Below, in pieces: positions 1-11,636 of a stretch of 64,000 nucleotides of DNA. The notes beneath the pieces are model-generated. The model ran no database searches. It had not been told where the DNA came from and worked only from the letters and a program-made list of their open reading frames with translations. Origin of the DNA: Datura wrightii (Eukaryota > Streptophyta > Magnoliopsida > Solanales > Solanaceae); the NCBI GenBank assembly GCA_035772735.1, contig JASDFA010000016.1:141620501-141684500 (forward strand). The letters are read 5' to 3'. The first letter of the stretch is position 1. Each line of letters opens with the position of its first letter. The position numbers and the translations under genes are program-made.

Positions 1-1424
1 CTGAAGCCCCCTTGGAGGTATGGGAAGCTCACAAGGGAGGTCCTAATGTAAATATATAACCTACATTGTCATGTAGTTCTGAGACCCGGGGTTTACATAA
101 ACCCCTAGCCTATTCGGTACTAGAGACTACTAAAAACAGGCAAGGAGCTCTCCATCATTTTTCAATGAAGCTGAAACCATCATTTTTTTGAATGAAGCTG
201 ATAATGTAATTACATGCATAGTCTAAAATCTAAATATGGGGAGTCCTAGCTTCAAACATACCATAAGCTAAAAATAGGGAGTATCACTCCAAGCCATATG
301 GTAAGCTGATACTATAAAACTGAACTGAATCATGAAAACATACTTAACATGTGTGGGCTTGCTCAAATCTTAAAATCACGCATACTTAAATTAGAATTCA
401 TAAATGAAATCATGAATTCATACATGAGTAATTTGTAAACATTGAATCATGCTAGATATCTCATCATACTTAAAATCATAAATCATAAACTTGACTTTTC
501 ATGAACTTGCACAGTTGGGCATAATTTTCTAAAATTGAAATCACGAATTTATAATCAAAATTGGTATAAAATCTTACCATGAATCTTCAAACATACTTTG
601 AAACATAGGGGATTGACCCATAAATAATTTATAGAGGATTTCATAAAATTGTATTAAAGCCCCAAAAGAGAATGTATTTGATCTAGAACTTGAATTCATA
701 GAACTGAGGAGAATTTTGAGCATGAGAGTGAAAGGAACTCTCATTCATAGCCCTACATACCTAGCTGAGCTGAATCTACACTTGTCTTTGAAAGCCCAAG
801 AGATTTGAAGAAAAAATTAGAGGATTTAAGCTTGATCTTCAATAGAAAACCTCTAAACTTGCATGTATGGGGGTTGAATGAATTAGAATAGGTTAAAATC
901 CCTTAATACTCTTCTTTCAGGGCTTAAAATGACATAGTTTAAGTTAGGAGCTTAGGATTAATGAAAACACCCTTAATTATTCAAAGGAAAAATGATATTT
1001 CCGTTCACCACGAGGGACATAATGAGTCATTAGGTCCTCTAACGACTCGTTGTCTCCCCTCATCACCACCACGGGAAATTTCCAATTCCCAACCTTATCA
1101 TCCCCATGACCAACTTAACGAGTCGTTAGGGACACCGATGACTCATTCCCTCGACCCATTACCAACATTAAAATCTCACCCTTAACCTACTTGACGGGTC
1201 ATACCATGATTCATTGGGAGTCATGATGACTTGTTGTCTCATCCATTTCCACTGCCTAAGAAATGGAACCTCTTCAAACTGGGCATCACTTAATGGGTCA
1301 CATAATGACCCGTTAGGTCTCACCATGAGTCACTGGATGACTCGTTCTGGGATTTGGTGCAGATTTTTCTATTTTCTCCATTTCAACCCTCGGGTCTAAT
1401 ATTAGGGACTTTTGGGGTATTACA
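1..1424 (-). repeat. A1 3' LTR (left part outside window)
   Basis: The end GGTATTACA at 1424 matches the minus-strand LTR starts of A3 (40709 and 48007, TGTAAT/GTACC on the minus strand). The segment near base 1 (CCTTGGAGGTATGGGAAGC) recurs at 39300 and 46620 inside the A3 LTRs. Between 1010 and 1345 lies a cluster of short motifs of the type ACGAGTCGTT/ATGACTCGTT. ORFs at 961-1399 fall in this cluster and are not genes. Confidence 0.85.
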
Positions 1425-2610
1425 AAGATAAATCTTGACTAGGAAGGGATAGATGAGGATACTTGGCCATGATATCTTCTTCATCTTTCCAAGTAGCTTC
1501 CTCAACTAGTTGATTCCTCCATAACACCTTCACCGAAGCAATTTCTTTGTTCCTTAGCTTACGAACTTGATGATCTAGAATCTCAACTGGTACTTCCTCA
1601 TATGACAGGTTGTTCTTAACTGCTACATTCTCTGAAGGGACAATGAGTGAGGGGTCTCCCATACACTTCTTAAGCATAGATATATAAAAGACTGGATGGA
1701 CTGATGCTAATTTGGTTGGCAACTCCAACTCATAAGATACCTTGCCAACTCTCCTTGAAATTCAATATGAACCTATATAGCAGGGACTAAGCTTCCCTTT
1801 CTTTTCAAATCTCACGACACCCTTCATGGGTGAAACCTTCAGGTAAACCCAATCATCTACCTCAAACTCGAATTCTCTACACCTAACATCTATATAAGAC
1901 TTTTGGCGATTTTGAGCCACTTTCAACGTTTCTTGAATGATCTTAACCTTCTTTATGGATTGTTGTATTAAGTCTAGTCCTATCAACTCTGCTTCACCAA
2001 CTTCAAACCAATCAATTGGGGATCTACCCCTCTACTCGTAAAGAGCCTTATAAGGAACCATCCGAATGCTGGAGCGATAACTATTATTGTATGCAAACTC
2101 AATAAGAGGTGAATGGTCATCAAAATTTCTCTTAAAGTCAATAACACATGCCCTCAACATATCCTCCAATATTTTGATAGTCCACTCTGCATGACCATAT
2201 GTCTATGAATGAAAAGTTATGCCTCAAGTTCACCTTCGAACCCAAACCTTTTTGAAATTACTTCCAAAATTGTCTGATATGAGAGATAACGGAACTCTAT
2301 AAAGTTAGACTATCCCCCCAATATACAATTTGGATTGGTAAGAAATGAGCTAACTTGGTCATTCGATCTACAATCACCTAAATAGAGTCATGTTGTCTAT
2401 GTGACTTTGGTAGACTAGTGATAAAGTCTATATTGATCATCTCCCACTTTCATTCAGGGATTGTATATTTTGAACTATACCATATGGTCTTTGGTATCTA
2501 CCTTAACTTGCTGGAAATTTAGGCACCTAGCCACGAAGATGTACCATGATTTAATAGACTTCTATTAAGTCATGGTACATCTTAGTGGAACCTGGGTGAA
2601 CAGAATATCT
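1425..2610 (-). pseudogene. A1 integrase C-terminus and chromodomain-like tail (broken)
   Basis: On the minus strand, 1420-1728 encodes a stretch with HPVFYISMLKKC and LWRNQLVEEATWKDEEDIMA, the tail that follows integrase in chromoviruses. The segment 1762-1986 carries the adjacent part with DWVYLKVSPMKG. These two pieces are in different frames, separated by stops near 1750. The catalytic core further upstream (about 2000-2610) is recognisable only in short fragments with several stops. In the family, integrase inserts the cDNA and the chromodomain-like tail is thought to guide it to chromatin; no function can remain here. Confidence 0.75.
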
Positions 2611-4390
2611 GGAGTTGTGTACTTATGCCATGATGCTCTCCTTGAGACCATCTACATTTGGGACACATAATCTACCTTGATACCTCAGGACACTATCTCC
2701 CCCTTGTGTGAAAATCAATACCTTTTTCTTGTGAACATCTTCCTTTAACTGAAGCAAGAGGGGATATTTGTCCTTCTTTTCCTTTACTTCTGCCACTAGT
2801 GATGATTCCGCCTCATTCTGAACAAGCACACTACCTTCTTCAGAGTCTAGAAGATGAACTCTTAAGCATGACAGTCTATACACATCATTAGCCAATTCCT
2901 TCTTCTCTTCCTCTAAATGAGTTGTACTTCCCATAGATAGCCTGCTAAGAGCATCAACAACTACATTAGCCTTACTTGGGTGGTAGAGAATACTCATGTC
3001 ATAATTCTAGAGCAACTGAAGCCACCTTCTCTGTTTGAGATTCAATTTTTTTTGGATGAACACATACTGTAGGATCTTGTGGTCTATGAACACATCAACA
3101 TGCCCACCATAGAGACAGTGGCATCAAATCTTCAATGCAAATACTACAGCTGCCAACTCGAGGTCATGAGTCGGATAAATCTTCTCATGAACCTTAAGTT
3201 TTCTGGAGGCATAAACTATAACTTTACCATTATGCATCAATACACAACAAATGCCTACTCGAGATGCATCATCATATACCACAAAACAATCTGTACCCTC
3301 TGGTAGGGTCAATACTGGATTAGTAATCAAATGGGTCTTCAACTCCTGAAAGCTTTTCTCACAAGCTTCAGACCACTGAAATTTGACCTTCTTCTAGCCA
3401 ACTTAGTCAATAGAGAGGCAATAGTTGAGAATCCTTCAAAAAACCTCCTGTAGTAACTAGCTAAACCAAAGAAACTCATAATGTCCATTAGGGTTGTGGT
3501 TCTAGGCCAACTCTTTGTAGCCTTAATCTTTTAAGAGTCAACTTGAATACCCTTATTAGAGACGTGAAAGCTACTTTAGCCAATATTTGCTCTTAGAGGA
3601 CGTGGCGAATAACTCCTTATCCTTAAGTGTCTACAGGACTATTTGGAGATAACTAGTTTGCACCTCCTCACTCTTAGAGTAAATCAAGATGTCATCAATG
3701 AACACAATGACAAAAACATGTCCAAACACGGCTTAAACACTCCGTTCATGAGGTCTATAAATGCTGCAGGAGTTTTAGTCAAACCAAAGGACATTATAAT
3801 AAACACAGAATGACCATAGAGGGTCCTACAATCTGTCTTGGAAATATCACATTCTCTCACCTTCAATTTGTGATACCCCATTCTAAGGTATATCTTTGAG
3901 AAATATTTGGCCCCCTGAAGCTGGGCGAACAAGTCATCAATTCTACAAGTTGGATGCCTATTCTTGATAATAAATTTGTTTAGTTGCCGCTAATCAATAC
4001 ACATTCTAAGAGTACTATCCCTCTTACGAACAAAGAGAACTGGAGAAATCCAAGATGAAGTACTGGGGTGAGTAAAACCCTTATCTAGAAGGTCTTTTCA
4101 CTGCTCTTTTAACTCTTTTAACTCAGCTCGAGCCATTCTATATGGAAGAATAGAGATAGGTTGATTATCAGGAAGAACATTGATCCCAAAATCTATTTCC
4201 CTATCTGGAAGGACTCTGGGAAGATCATCTGAAAAACCCTCTGGAAACTCATTTACGACTGGAACTAACTGAAGGGATGTTGTCTCAGTATTAGAGTCTT
4301 TGCCTCTCATTAAATGACATACACAGACCTTAGAGATTAACTTCCCGACCTTAAGGTATGAAATGAATTGACCCTTAGACATAACGGGAC
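2611..4390 (-). pseudogene. A1 reverse transcriptase-RNase H (broken)
   Basis: Minus-strand pieces give RNase H motifs ([20 protein letters not shown] and [13 protein letters not shown] at 3124-3342; LYHPSKANVVVDALSRLS at 2623-2997). RT fragments lie at 3684-3932 ([33 protein letters not shown]) and 4098-4382 (DDLPRVLPDREIDF, the PR-RT linker). The RT catalytic FIDD region is disrupted by a frameshift after LDMF at about 3700. Fragments lie in at least three frames. This is the polymerase that would copy element RNA into DNA. Confidence 0.8.
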
Positions 4391-5779
4391 TACCCTCCCA
4401 AACTAAGACTGGCTTATCTAGAAACCAAAACTCTACTACTCAGGTACTACAGTTAATTGTGGCATAACAGGAATACAACCAATCCATTCCTAGAATAACA
4501 TCAAAATCCACCATATCTAACTCAACCAGGTCAGCTGTGGTATCTTTATGATGGACTTAAATTGTACGGTCTCTGTAGATTCTCTTAGCTAGGACTAACT
4601 CACTAACTAAGAGTAGAAATACTGCAAGGCTCTAAGAGTTATTCTAGAGAGATTCAAAACTTAACAGATACATAAGGAGTCACAAAAGATAGAGTAACAC
4701 TTGGATCAAGTAAAGCATACACATCAATAAAGAAGAATTTTAACATACCAATGACAACATTTGGGGAGTTCTCCTGATCCTGACAACTAGATATAGCATA
4801 CAGACGGTTCTGCCCTTCACCTATCCCTAAAGTAGTGCCTTTTTGGGAAACTCTTCCTACTAAGGGAGTAGTTTGAGTTTTGCTACCCCCATTTCCCTAT
4901 CGAGATGTACAATCTCTCAAATAATGGCCCTGTTGGATACACCCATAACATATGTCTTTACCTAAATGGTACTCACCCAAGTGGACCTTACCACACTTGC
5001 CACATGGTGGGTGTCGAGGATTTCCCTATGTCTGAGACCTTTGATCACTCCTGTTACCTGGGAATGGAGCATTAGTAGCTAACTGTGTAGGTCTAGAGGA
5101 CCTCTTTCTGAAGAAAGACCTCTTTCCATTTCCGTTCCTCTGTTGTGCAGTCTAATTACCTACTACCTTAGCTCTCTTACTGTGATGCTCCTTTCAGTCC
5201 TTCTGCTTATCTTCTTCTAGCTGCTAAGCATATACCATGAGTCTAAAAGTATCCATGTAAAAGAATAATAAATAGCCTTTGCATTCCTTCTTCATGTGCT
5301 TGCCCAATCCAAACACGAATTTCCTCATCCTAGCTCTCATATATGGTACCATCTACGAAGCATATCTGGATAAATGAATGAACTTAAGGCTATACTCCTT
5401 CATGCTCATAGTACCTTCCCTTAAGTTAACAAATTCTTCCACTTTTTCCTCCTTCAGCTCCTGAGGGAAAAAGTGTTCAAAAAAGCCTCCTCCAAACTAT
5501 CCTAAGTGGCTGGAGCTACGTTCCACCTCTTCCTTGCTCCCATTGTTCATACCACACACTTGCCATATCTTTGAGGTAATAAGAAGAAAACTCATGTCTC
5601 TCTGTCTCTATGGCATGCATTACTTTCGAAATCTCTGAAATCTCGTCAATAAAGTTCTGCGGGTCCTCATCAACTTTAGTCCCTGTGAATACTGGAGGAT
5701 TTGTCCTTATGAACTCTCTAATCCTTGATGATACCAAATATAAGAACTAAAACTATCTGGGGCTGGCTCTAATGAACCA
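4391..5779 (-). pseudogene. A1 Gag and protease (broken)
   Basis: The minus strand encodes a Gag zinc knuckle at 4909-4950 reading CYGCIQQGHYLRDC (CX2CX4HX4C, all ligands present). Upstream, toward 5737, is the capsid-like segment with TNPPVFTGTKVDEDPQNFIDE and YYLKDMASVWYEQW. The protease region (about 4391-4900) survives only in short fragments. Gag would form the virus-like particle and the zinc knuckle would bind element RNA. At 5779 the frame is cut by insertion of B2 and resumes at 11514. Confidence 0.8.
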
Positions 5780-7058
5780 TGTTCGCATCTGCTCTGGGGT
5801 ATTTACTACACGCAAGTGCACGTGGTCGAACAAGTAGTAAAGTGGCTTAAGTAAGCCAAGTATCGATCCCACAGGGACTGGGATAAGGTAACAAACTACT
5901 TAAGTGTTACTATACTTACTCTAAAAATGAAGACAACAGTGCAAAGAAGAGTTTGATATTTTGATTTCTAATTGTATGCTAAGTCTAAAACAAATATCTA
6001 ATGTGAGTTTGAACTATGAATGTGAGCATGCTGAGGCTAAATGAACATGTATAGAAACTAATTATCGATACAATTCTTGGTTGATCTTTCCTCCGGTTGC
6101 TAGTCAAGAATTATTGCCAATGGATTAAAACTCTCATATTTAACCCAACTTAAGAATCATGAACCGTCCACCTACATTTCTGTGATTAAACGAAATTCAT
6201 GTTCTAGCCATACAAAATCGATTCCTTAATTGACTAATACGACTTTCAGGTATATTTCTATCCTGAAGGTAAATCAATTCTCAATTTTCCCAAACTAAGA
6301 AAAGATCATATCCTATTGATTCACAACTTTCCAATTTCCTTCTCTCTCGAGTGAAACCGGACTTTTCAGATATACATTAACATTGGCCACACATCAATGC
6401 AGTAAGAACAAGAATCAATAGAACAACCATGGAAGAAAAGATGAAAAACCCAATTAATCAATAACTACATTTCAATGCAATTGTTCTTAACCTCAGCAAG
6501 AAGAGGAATTAGCCACTCATATGTGGATTAAACATCGTTAAATGAGTGTTAAACATACAAGCAATTGAATTAAAGAAGAAGGAGATAGACAAAAACCCTG
6601 ACAATTTCGTCCCCTCAACTGCCTGTAACCCACGTTCTTGCTCCACCAAGTCAGAATTCTAAAATAAAACCTAAGTGTGCTGTTTATACTAGTGGGAATT
6701 TTTCCCGGAATAACAAGCAACGTGTCACGGAGTGTATCGCGGAGCACTGCCTCCGTGACACGTTGTGTATCGTGGAGCACTGCCTCTGTGACACGTTGCT
6801 GTTCCACCACAGGCCAAATTTTGCATTTTTTCTTGTTGACTTTCACATTTTGCTCTTGATTCCATTCCTCCACTTCACCAAATCATGAATTAGTTCCTCA
6901 AATGCATTATTAACCTTCAAAAAGAAGGATTAATCATGTTGGTTAATATATATTCACATTTACATAAAATCACATGAGAATGTATATAAATAATTAGATA
7001 AATAAGACTAAATTGAGTTATAAAGTAGCACCTGGGCATGCAATTATGCCCAAGATCA
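5780..7058 (-). repeat. B2 3' LTR
   Basis: 1279 bp, near identical to 10201-11513, from TGTTCGCATCTGC to GCCCAAGATCA. It carries two 33-bp tandem units at 6732-6797 where the partner LTR has three. The TATA context is present but altered (TATAAACAG on the minus strand near 6680). Confidence 0.93.
6732..6797 (-). repeat. 33-bp tandem repeat, two units, in B2 3' LTR
   Basis: Units start GTGTATCGCGGAGCACTGCC at 6732 and GTGTATCGTGGAGCACTGCC at 6765 and end in GTGACACGTT. They lie just upstream of the TATA box in transcriptional sense. Confidence 0.85.
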
Positions 7059-7095
7059 CAACCCCACACTTAAAGTCTTGTTCGTCCTCGAACAA
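7059..7095 (-). other. B2 terminal purine tract with adjacent hairpin
   Basis: On the minus strand, hairpin TTGTTCGAGGACGAACAA (7095-7078; 7-bp perfect stem, AGGA loop) is followed by GACTTTAAGTGTGGGGTTG directly against the LTR. The purine tract is the expected primer for plus-strand DNA synthesis. The same arrangement is seen in B1 and C. Confidence 0.8.
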
Positions 7096-8684
7096 ACCTT
7101 TTACATCTCATGCACATGAAGACTTACACATAGCTAATTTTAGCAAGACAATTCAAGCTACGACTACAATGACTTTTTAAGATAGCAAGCTAAAAATAGA
7201 GCATGCACGATTTAATAATTGAAATGAAATACAATTATGTTAAGACTTCCTAACCTCAAGAATTGACTCTCTATCTTAGCAAACTCATGCAAATCAACTG
7301 ATCAAGAAATCCAACACGAATTATATCCTTCATTAAACATGTGCCCTCACAACAAGATAGTTACCCATTTTCACACGCAAATTTTTAAATCACAACATGT
7401 GTGGGTAAATGAATAGAATTACGCTCACTCTCACAAAGAATTCACATGCATCATATAATGACCCATAGGCTTGCCCTTAGTGTTTTACTCCACTAATTTA
7501 AGGATATTTGAACTAAGATCAAGTAGGACTTAATGGGTAGTAATGTAAGCTAAGGGACAGGTAGGTACTATTCTGGCCAGTAATAGTGACTATCTCCCCC
7601 AAGCGCTTTTAATACATCCAACATTCATTAAGGACATCTCTTTTCTTACTTCCTCCTCATTCTTTTCAATCCTGAATTTTCTCTTCTTGTTCCCATTTCT
7701 TTAAGCACACTCAGCTTAGTAGTAAAGAGTACTTAAGCAAAAAATTTTTTTTTTCATTCATTTATTTTCTTACTCCCTACTAATAATCAACCATTTTTAC
7801 ACAAGTGCACATTTTTCCTTTTCTCAACTTCCACAACTTCTACTTTTCCTTCTTTTTCACGCTTCTCACTCCTTCACTCTTTGGAATTTTTTCACTTAAG
7901 CGCTTAGGAGTTTTGGATCAAATTCAAGGCTAATGAAAGAAAAAGGATTAAGCTTCTGTTGTAGCTATCAAAGAATAGGCTTAAGGCACAATGGGGCTCA
8001 CTAGGATTCAACATTCAAGGTAGGTAAAGTGAGGGATAAAAATTAGGTTCATTCAAAGAAATGCCTAAATCATCTCCTACAGTCCACATCCTTCATTTCA
8101 TTTTATATACACACCAGGCAAGTTCTAGACACTCCACAATAGCATGGAATAATAAAAAAACTTACACTTATGGCATACGCTTAATTCAAGTCATACTCAA
8201 CAGATTTTTTTTTTAACTCAGCTAATCACAAGAATTCAAACATTAAGCTTCAATCATATCAAGTCAAATTCAAGAGCTTAGGTGTCTCAAACATAGGTAT
8301 ACCACTTACATGCTTCAACACTAAATATACTTGCATCTTACAATCATTTATAGCACATAACAAGAATATCAAGCCATCAATTAGCTACGGGTTCAAAACC
8401 CAAAACCTATTGACTAATATTCCTCAAGACGGTCGTCATCCATCCATCGTCGGAAACAGTCTCTAACTATAACTAAAAACATTATATATAGACAAAGAAA
8501 AATTTTTATTCTTCGATTCAAAGACCCCCCATCGGAAAAGAACCGAAAAGAAAAACCAACGGGTGATGAAGTCATGCTTGACTCAAAAAAAAAATTTTTT
8601 TTTAAAAATATTTCTCACAAGCATTACATTCACCAAAAATCGTTAAGCACAAAAATTTGAAATTTCCCTTGAAATTTACCTCAC
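7096..8684 (-). other. B2 noncoding 3' region
   Basis: No plausible protein. It is AT-rich with T-runs and shares scattered blocks with B1 23357-25118, including the block at 7459-7482 (TGACCCATAGGCTTGCCC), a GCGCTTAAG-type motif near 7890, and GACGGTCGTCATCCATCCAT near 8430. Confidence 0.7.
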
Positions 8685-8718
8685 CCCACACTTGAATCAT
8701 GCTATGTCCTCATAGCAT
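8685..8718 (-). other. B2 internal purine tract with AGGA-loop hairpin
   Basis: On the minus strand, ATGCTATG-AGGA-CATAGCAT (8718-8699; 8-bp perfect stem) is followed by GATTCAAGTGTGGGGTG. It has the layout of the terminal copy at 7059-7095 but an unrelated stem sequence. Confidence 0.75.
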
Positions 8719-8970
8719 CAAATTAACATTTAAAGAGGGTGAGAAATACTCCCTGAGGCCTTTAGGCCTAGCTACAACATGCTTTTCTTCAACTTGCACA
8801 AGTGGGTGTTTGACCCCACACTTTTTCTCTTCCGTGCTTGCTAGCTTCCTCCTCCAAGGGTACTCAGACTTCCCCTCCATCTGCGCTTAACTTTCCACCA
8901 AAACAACACAAGATGAAAATAAAAAAAAATCAACTCAAATGCAAGAAATTAAAATGGTACCTGTGGTACC

Positions 8971-9019
8971 CTTGGGTTGCCTCCCAAGCAGCGCCTGATT
9001 TTACGTCCCGGCATGACGT
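8971..9019 (-). other. B2 paired hairpins downstream of the ORF
   Basis: On the minus strand, ACGTC-ATGCCGG-GACGT (9019-9003) is followed by CTTGGG-AGGCAA-CCCAAG (8988-8971). Both stems are perfect. Loop 1 contains TGCC, complementary to GGCA in loop 2. Counterparts occur in B1 (20719-20766) and C (38025-38071). Confidence 0.75.
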
Positions 9020-9164
9020 AACAAGTTTCACCACTTTTTCCTCCACCTTGAGGATATGAATCTCACCCCTAATTTCTTTTCTAATTTCCTCTTATGTTCT
9101 AGGGGTGGTGGTGAAAAATTGTAAGGACCAAGTAGTAGATGTTGCCTTTTGCACTTATTGGCCC

Positions 9165-9974
9165 TTAAGTAAGCGAAGTCTTTTGTCTCTCTGAGTTAGT
9201 AAATTTCAAAATATACGGGGCTTGGTCCTCCTCTAGACATTTCTCTATAAGCTTGGAAGACTTTATTTCTATGTTGTCAACAAAACTTAATGTCGAAAAA
9301 TGCTTCGAGTGTGGTCCAATAAACCTCAACTCTAAAACTGCATTGTGCTTGACCTCCTTAATTGTATACACCTTCTCAGCATCAACATCTATCTTTCCAT
9401 AAATGTCAACTGGGGGATACTCTATCTCTTCTTCCATGAATGGATTTTCCATAAGTGTGAGCCCATCACGGGGACACTCAAGAGATTCTAATTGTTGGGC
9501 TTCATCCAAAAATTCACCCTTGTCTTCCTCTTGTCGTTCCGCTTGAATATCGGTTAAAACTGTTACCTACAATTTATCACAAGATTCAGCCTCAGCAATC
9601 ATCTCCGTGACTTTGACGCTCATCCTTTCTAGAGCCTCTGCATTCTCTTCTTGCTGAATTCTCAATACTGTCATCGCCTCCTTCATTGCTTCTGATTGCT
9701 CCAGGAGTTGTTTCAGCATGTCTTCTATTTGAGCTTGGCATCCCAAGTCCTCATTTTCAGCATGCCTATATTCAGCAAAAACAACAGAAGGATCATAGTA
9801 GGGGCTTGGGGGAGGGGAATATTCATTCGGATAGCCATCCCAATGGCCATCTTGACCACCACATATATTGCATGTGTTACAGTGTTGCCACAAGTGAGGT
9901 CCTCCGCAATTCAGACAAGATTCGCCAAAATATGAGTATCCACCATTTAAACCATTTGTATTCCATGATGTCAT
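9165..9974 (-). pseudogene. B2 zinc-knuckle/coiled-coil ORF with one internal stop
   Basis: One minus-strand frame runs from ATG at 9974 to the stop at 9165, broken only by an in-frame TAG at 9569-9567. The first part (135 codons) starts MTSWNTNGLNGGYSYFG and has a knuckle-like CLNCGGPHLWQHC (CX2CX3HX4C), then a Pro/Tyr-rich linker. A helical heptad-like segment follows (EDMLKQLLEQSEAMKEAMTV). The second part is acidic (LMENPFMEEEIEYPPVDIYG). It resembles the nucleocapsid end of Athila-type Gag rather than a full Gag; no capsid domain is visible. A role in RNA binding or packaging is inference. It lies directly downstream of the primer site. Confidence 0.65.
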
Positions 9975-10176
9975 GTCAAGAAGGGTATTCGAGAAAAAAA
10001 ATCAAAAAGAATTAAAACAAATATCTACAATCTTTATTTTTGTTTTTATTTTTCTTTCAAAAATAAGACTAACACAAGAATTCTATACCTGCAAGAGAAA
10101 GGCTAAGACCAAGTAGTCAGCACTTATATAGAATTTGTAAACTAACACTTAAGAAAATAATTTTACCAATTGCCAG

Positions 10177-10194
10177 TCCCCGGCAACGGCGCCA
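10177..10194 (-). other. B2 primer binding site (tRNA-Asp type)
   Basis: The minus strand reads TGGCGCCGTTGCCGGGGA, a perfect match to the Athila-type site complementary to the tRNA-Asp 3' end. It sits 6 bases inside the LTR boundary at 10201. Confidence 0.9.
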
Positions 10195-11101
10195 AATACT
10201 TGTTCGCGTCTACTCTGGGGTATTTACTACACACAAGTGCACGTGGTCGAACAAGTAGTAAAGTGGCTTAAGTAAGCCAAGTATCGATCCCACAGGGACT
10301 GGGATAAGGTAACAAACTACTTAAGTGTTACTATACTTACTCTAAAAATGAAGACAACAGTGCAAAGAAGAGTTTGATATTTTTATTTCTAATTGTATGC
10401 TAAGTCAAAAACAAATATCTAATGTGAGTTTGAACTATGAATGTGAGCATGCTGAGGCTAAATGAACATGTATAGAAACTAATTATCGATACAATTCTTG
10501 GTTGATCTTTCCTCCGGTTGCTAGTCAAGAATTATTGCCAATGGATTAAAACTCTCGTATTTAACCCAACTTAAGAATCATGAACCGTCCACTTACATTT
10601 CTGTGATTAAACGAAATTCATGTTCTAGCCATACAAAACTGATTCCTTAATTGACTAATACGACTTTCAGGTATATTTCTATCCTGAAGGTAAATCAATT
10701 CTCAATTTTCCCAAACTAAGAAAAGATCATATCCTATTGATTCACAACTTTCCAATTTCTTGCTCTCTCGAGTGAAACCAGACTTTTTAGATATACATTA
10801 ATGTTTGGCCACACATCAATGCAGTAAGAACAAGAATCAATAGAACAACCATGGAAGAAAAGATGAAAAACCCAATTAATCAATAACTACATTTCAATAC
10901 AATTGTTCTTAACCTCAGCAAGAAGAGGAATTAGCCACTCATTTGTGGATTAAACATCATTAAATGAGTGTTAAACATACAAGAAATTGAATTAAAGAAG
11001 AAGGAGATAGAGAAAAACCCTGACAATTTCGTCCCCTCAACTGCCTGTAACCCACGTTCTTGCTCCACCAAGTCAGAATTCTAAAATAAAACCTAAGTGT
11101 G

Positions 11102-11110
11102 CTATTTATA
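11102..11110 (-). promoter_or_regulatory. B2 LTR TATA box
   Basis: The minus strand reads TATAAATAG inside CCCACTAGTATAAATAGC, shared with B1 (17259). It lies downstream of the inverted repeat GGGAAAAATTCCC and of the GC-rich repeat units, as expected for the U3 promoter. Confidence 0.7.
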
Positions 11111-11153
11111 CTAGTGGGAATTTTTCCCGGAATAACAAGCAACGTGTCACAGA

Positions 11154-11252
11154 GTGTATCGTGGAGCACTGCCTCCGTGACACGTTGTGTATCGCGGAGC
11201 ACTACCTCCGTGACATGGTGTGTATCGCGGAGCACTGCCTCCGTGACACGTT
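11154..11252 (-). repeat. 33-bp tandem repeat, three units, in B2 5' LTR
   Basis: Units begin GTGTATC at 11154, 11187 and 11220, each with a GGAGCACT core and a GTGACA end. The partner LTR has two units. Confidence 0.88.
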
Positions 11253-11513
11253 GCTGTTCCACCACAAGACAAATTTTGCATTTTTTCTTGTTGACTTTCA
11301 CGTTTTGCTCTTGATTCCATTCCTCCACTTCACCAAATCATGAATTAGTTCCTCAAATGCATTATTAACCTTCAAAAACAAGGACTAATCATGTTGGTTA
11401 GTATATATTCACATTTACATAAAATCACATGAGAATGTATATAAATAATTAGATAAACAAGACTAAATTGAGTTATAAAGTAGCACCTGGGCATGCAATT
11501 ATGCCCAAGATCA

Positions 11514-11636
11514 AACCAACTATACAACCACCAACTGGGTGAGCATTTGAATAGCCCCTTTGAACTCTGCCTCTAAACTACCAACGGTTGGAGGCTGGGA
11601 AACTGGTGTCTCTGGGAATTTGTCACTAGTAGTTTT
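11514..11636 (-). pseudogene. A1 Gag, upstream fragment
   Basis: Minus-strand translation gives an open run with SQPPTVGSLEAEFKGAIQML, typical of Ty3/gypsy Gag before the capsid domain. It continues the A1 Gag cut at 5779 by B2, and is itself cut at 11637 by the LTR of C. Confidence 0.65.

Larger units (their letters stand above)
5780..11513 (-). mobile_element. B2: complete short non-autonomous LTR retrotransposon (5.7 kb)
   Basis: Both LTRs read TGTTCG...GATCA on the plus strand and are flanked by a perfect 5-bp target duplication AACCA (5775-5779 and 11514-11518). The primer site beside the right LTR is complementary to the tRNA-Asp 3' end, and a purine tract lies beside the left LTR, so transcription is on the minus strand. 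The interior of about 3.1 kb holds one short interrupted ORF with a zinc knuckle and no protease, RT, RNase H or integrase. LTR start TGATCTTGGGCAT, the TATA context and 3' structures match B1, so B2 is probably mobilised by proteins of related elements (inference). Confidence 0.93.
10201..11513 (-). repeat. B2 5' LTR
   Basis: 1313 bp, TGTTCG to GATCA on the plus strand, next to the primer site. It is 34 bp longer than the 3' LTR, almost entirely from a third 33-bp tandem unit at 11154-11252. Confidence 0.93.
1..11636 (-). mobile_element. A1: old Ty3/gypsy chromovirus-type element, interrupted and incomplete
   Basis: Read on the minus strand, the window opens with a 3' LTR (to 1424), preceded upstream by chromodomain-like, integrase, RNase H, RT, protease and Gag sequence up to 5779. 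Gag then resumes at 11514-11636 beyond the inserted element B2. The order Gag-PR-RT-RH-INT-chromodomain is that of Ty3/gypsy chromoviruses; a Tekay/Del-like lineage is likely but not proven. All domains carry stops and frameshifts, so the element is dead. The 5' LTR and primer site are missing: at 11637 another LTR (element C) cuts into Gag, and no A1 sequence is recognisable on the far side of C. Confidence 0.85.

Noticed and set aside
961..1399. Two plus-strand ORFs of 74 and 61 codons
   Set aside because: They lie in the motif cluster of the A1 LTR; low-complexity translation, no family.
6677..6873. ORFs on both strands rich in SVSRSTASVTR / RVTEAVLRDT repeats
   Set aside because: Products of the 33-bp LTR tandem repeat; the same happens at 10960-11343. 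Not proteins.
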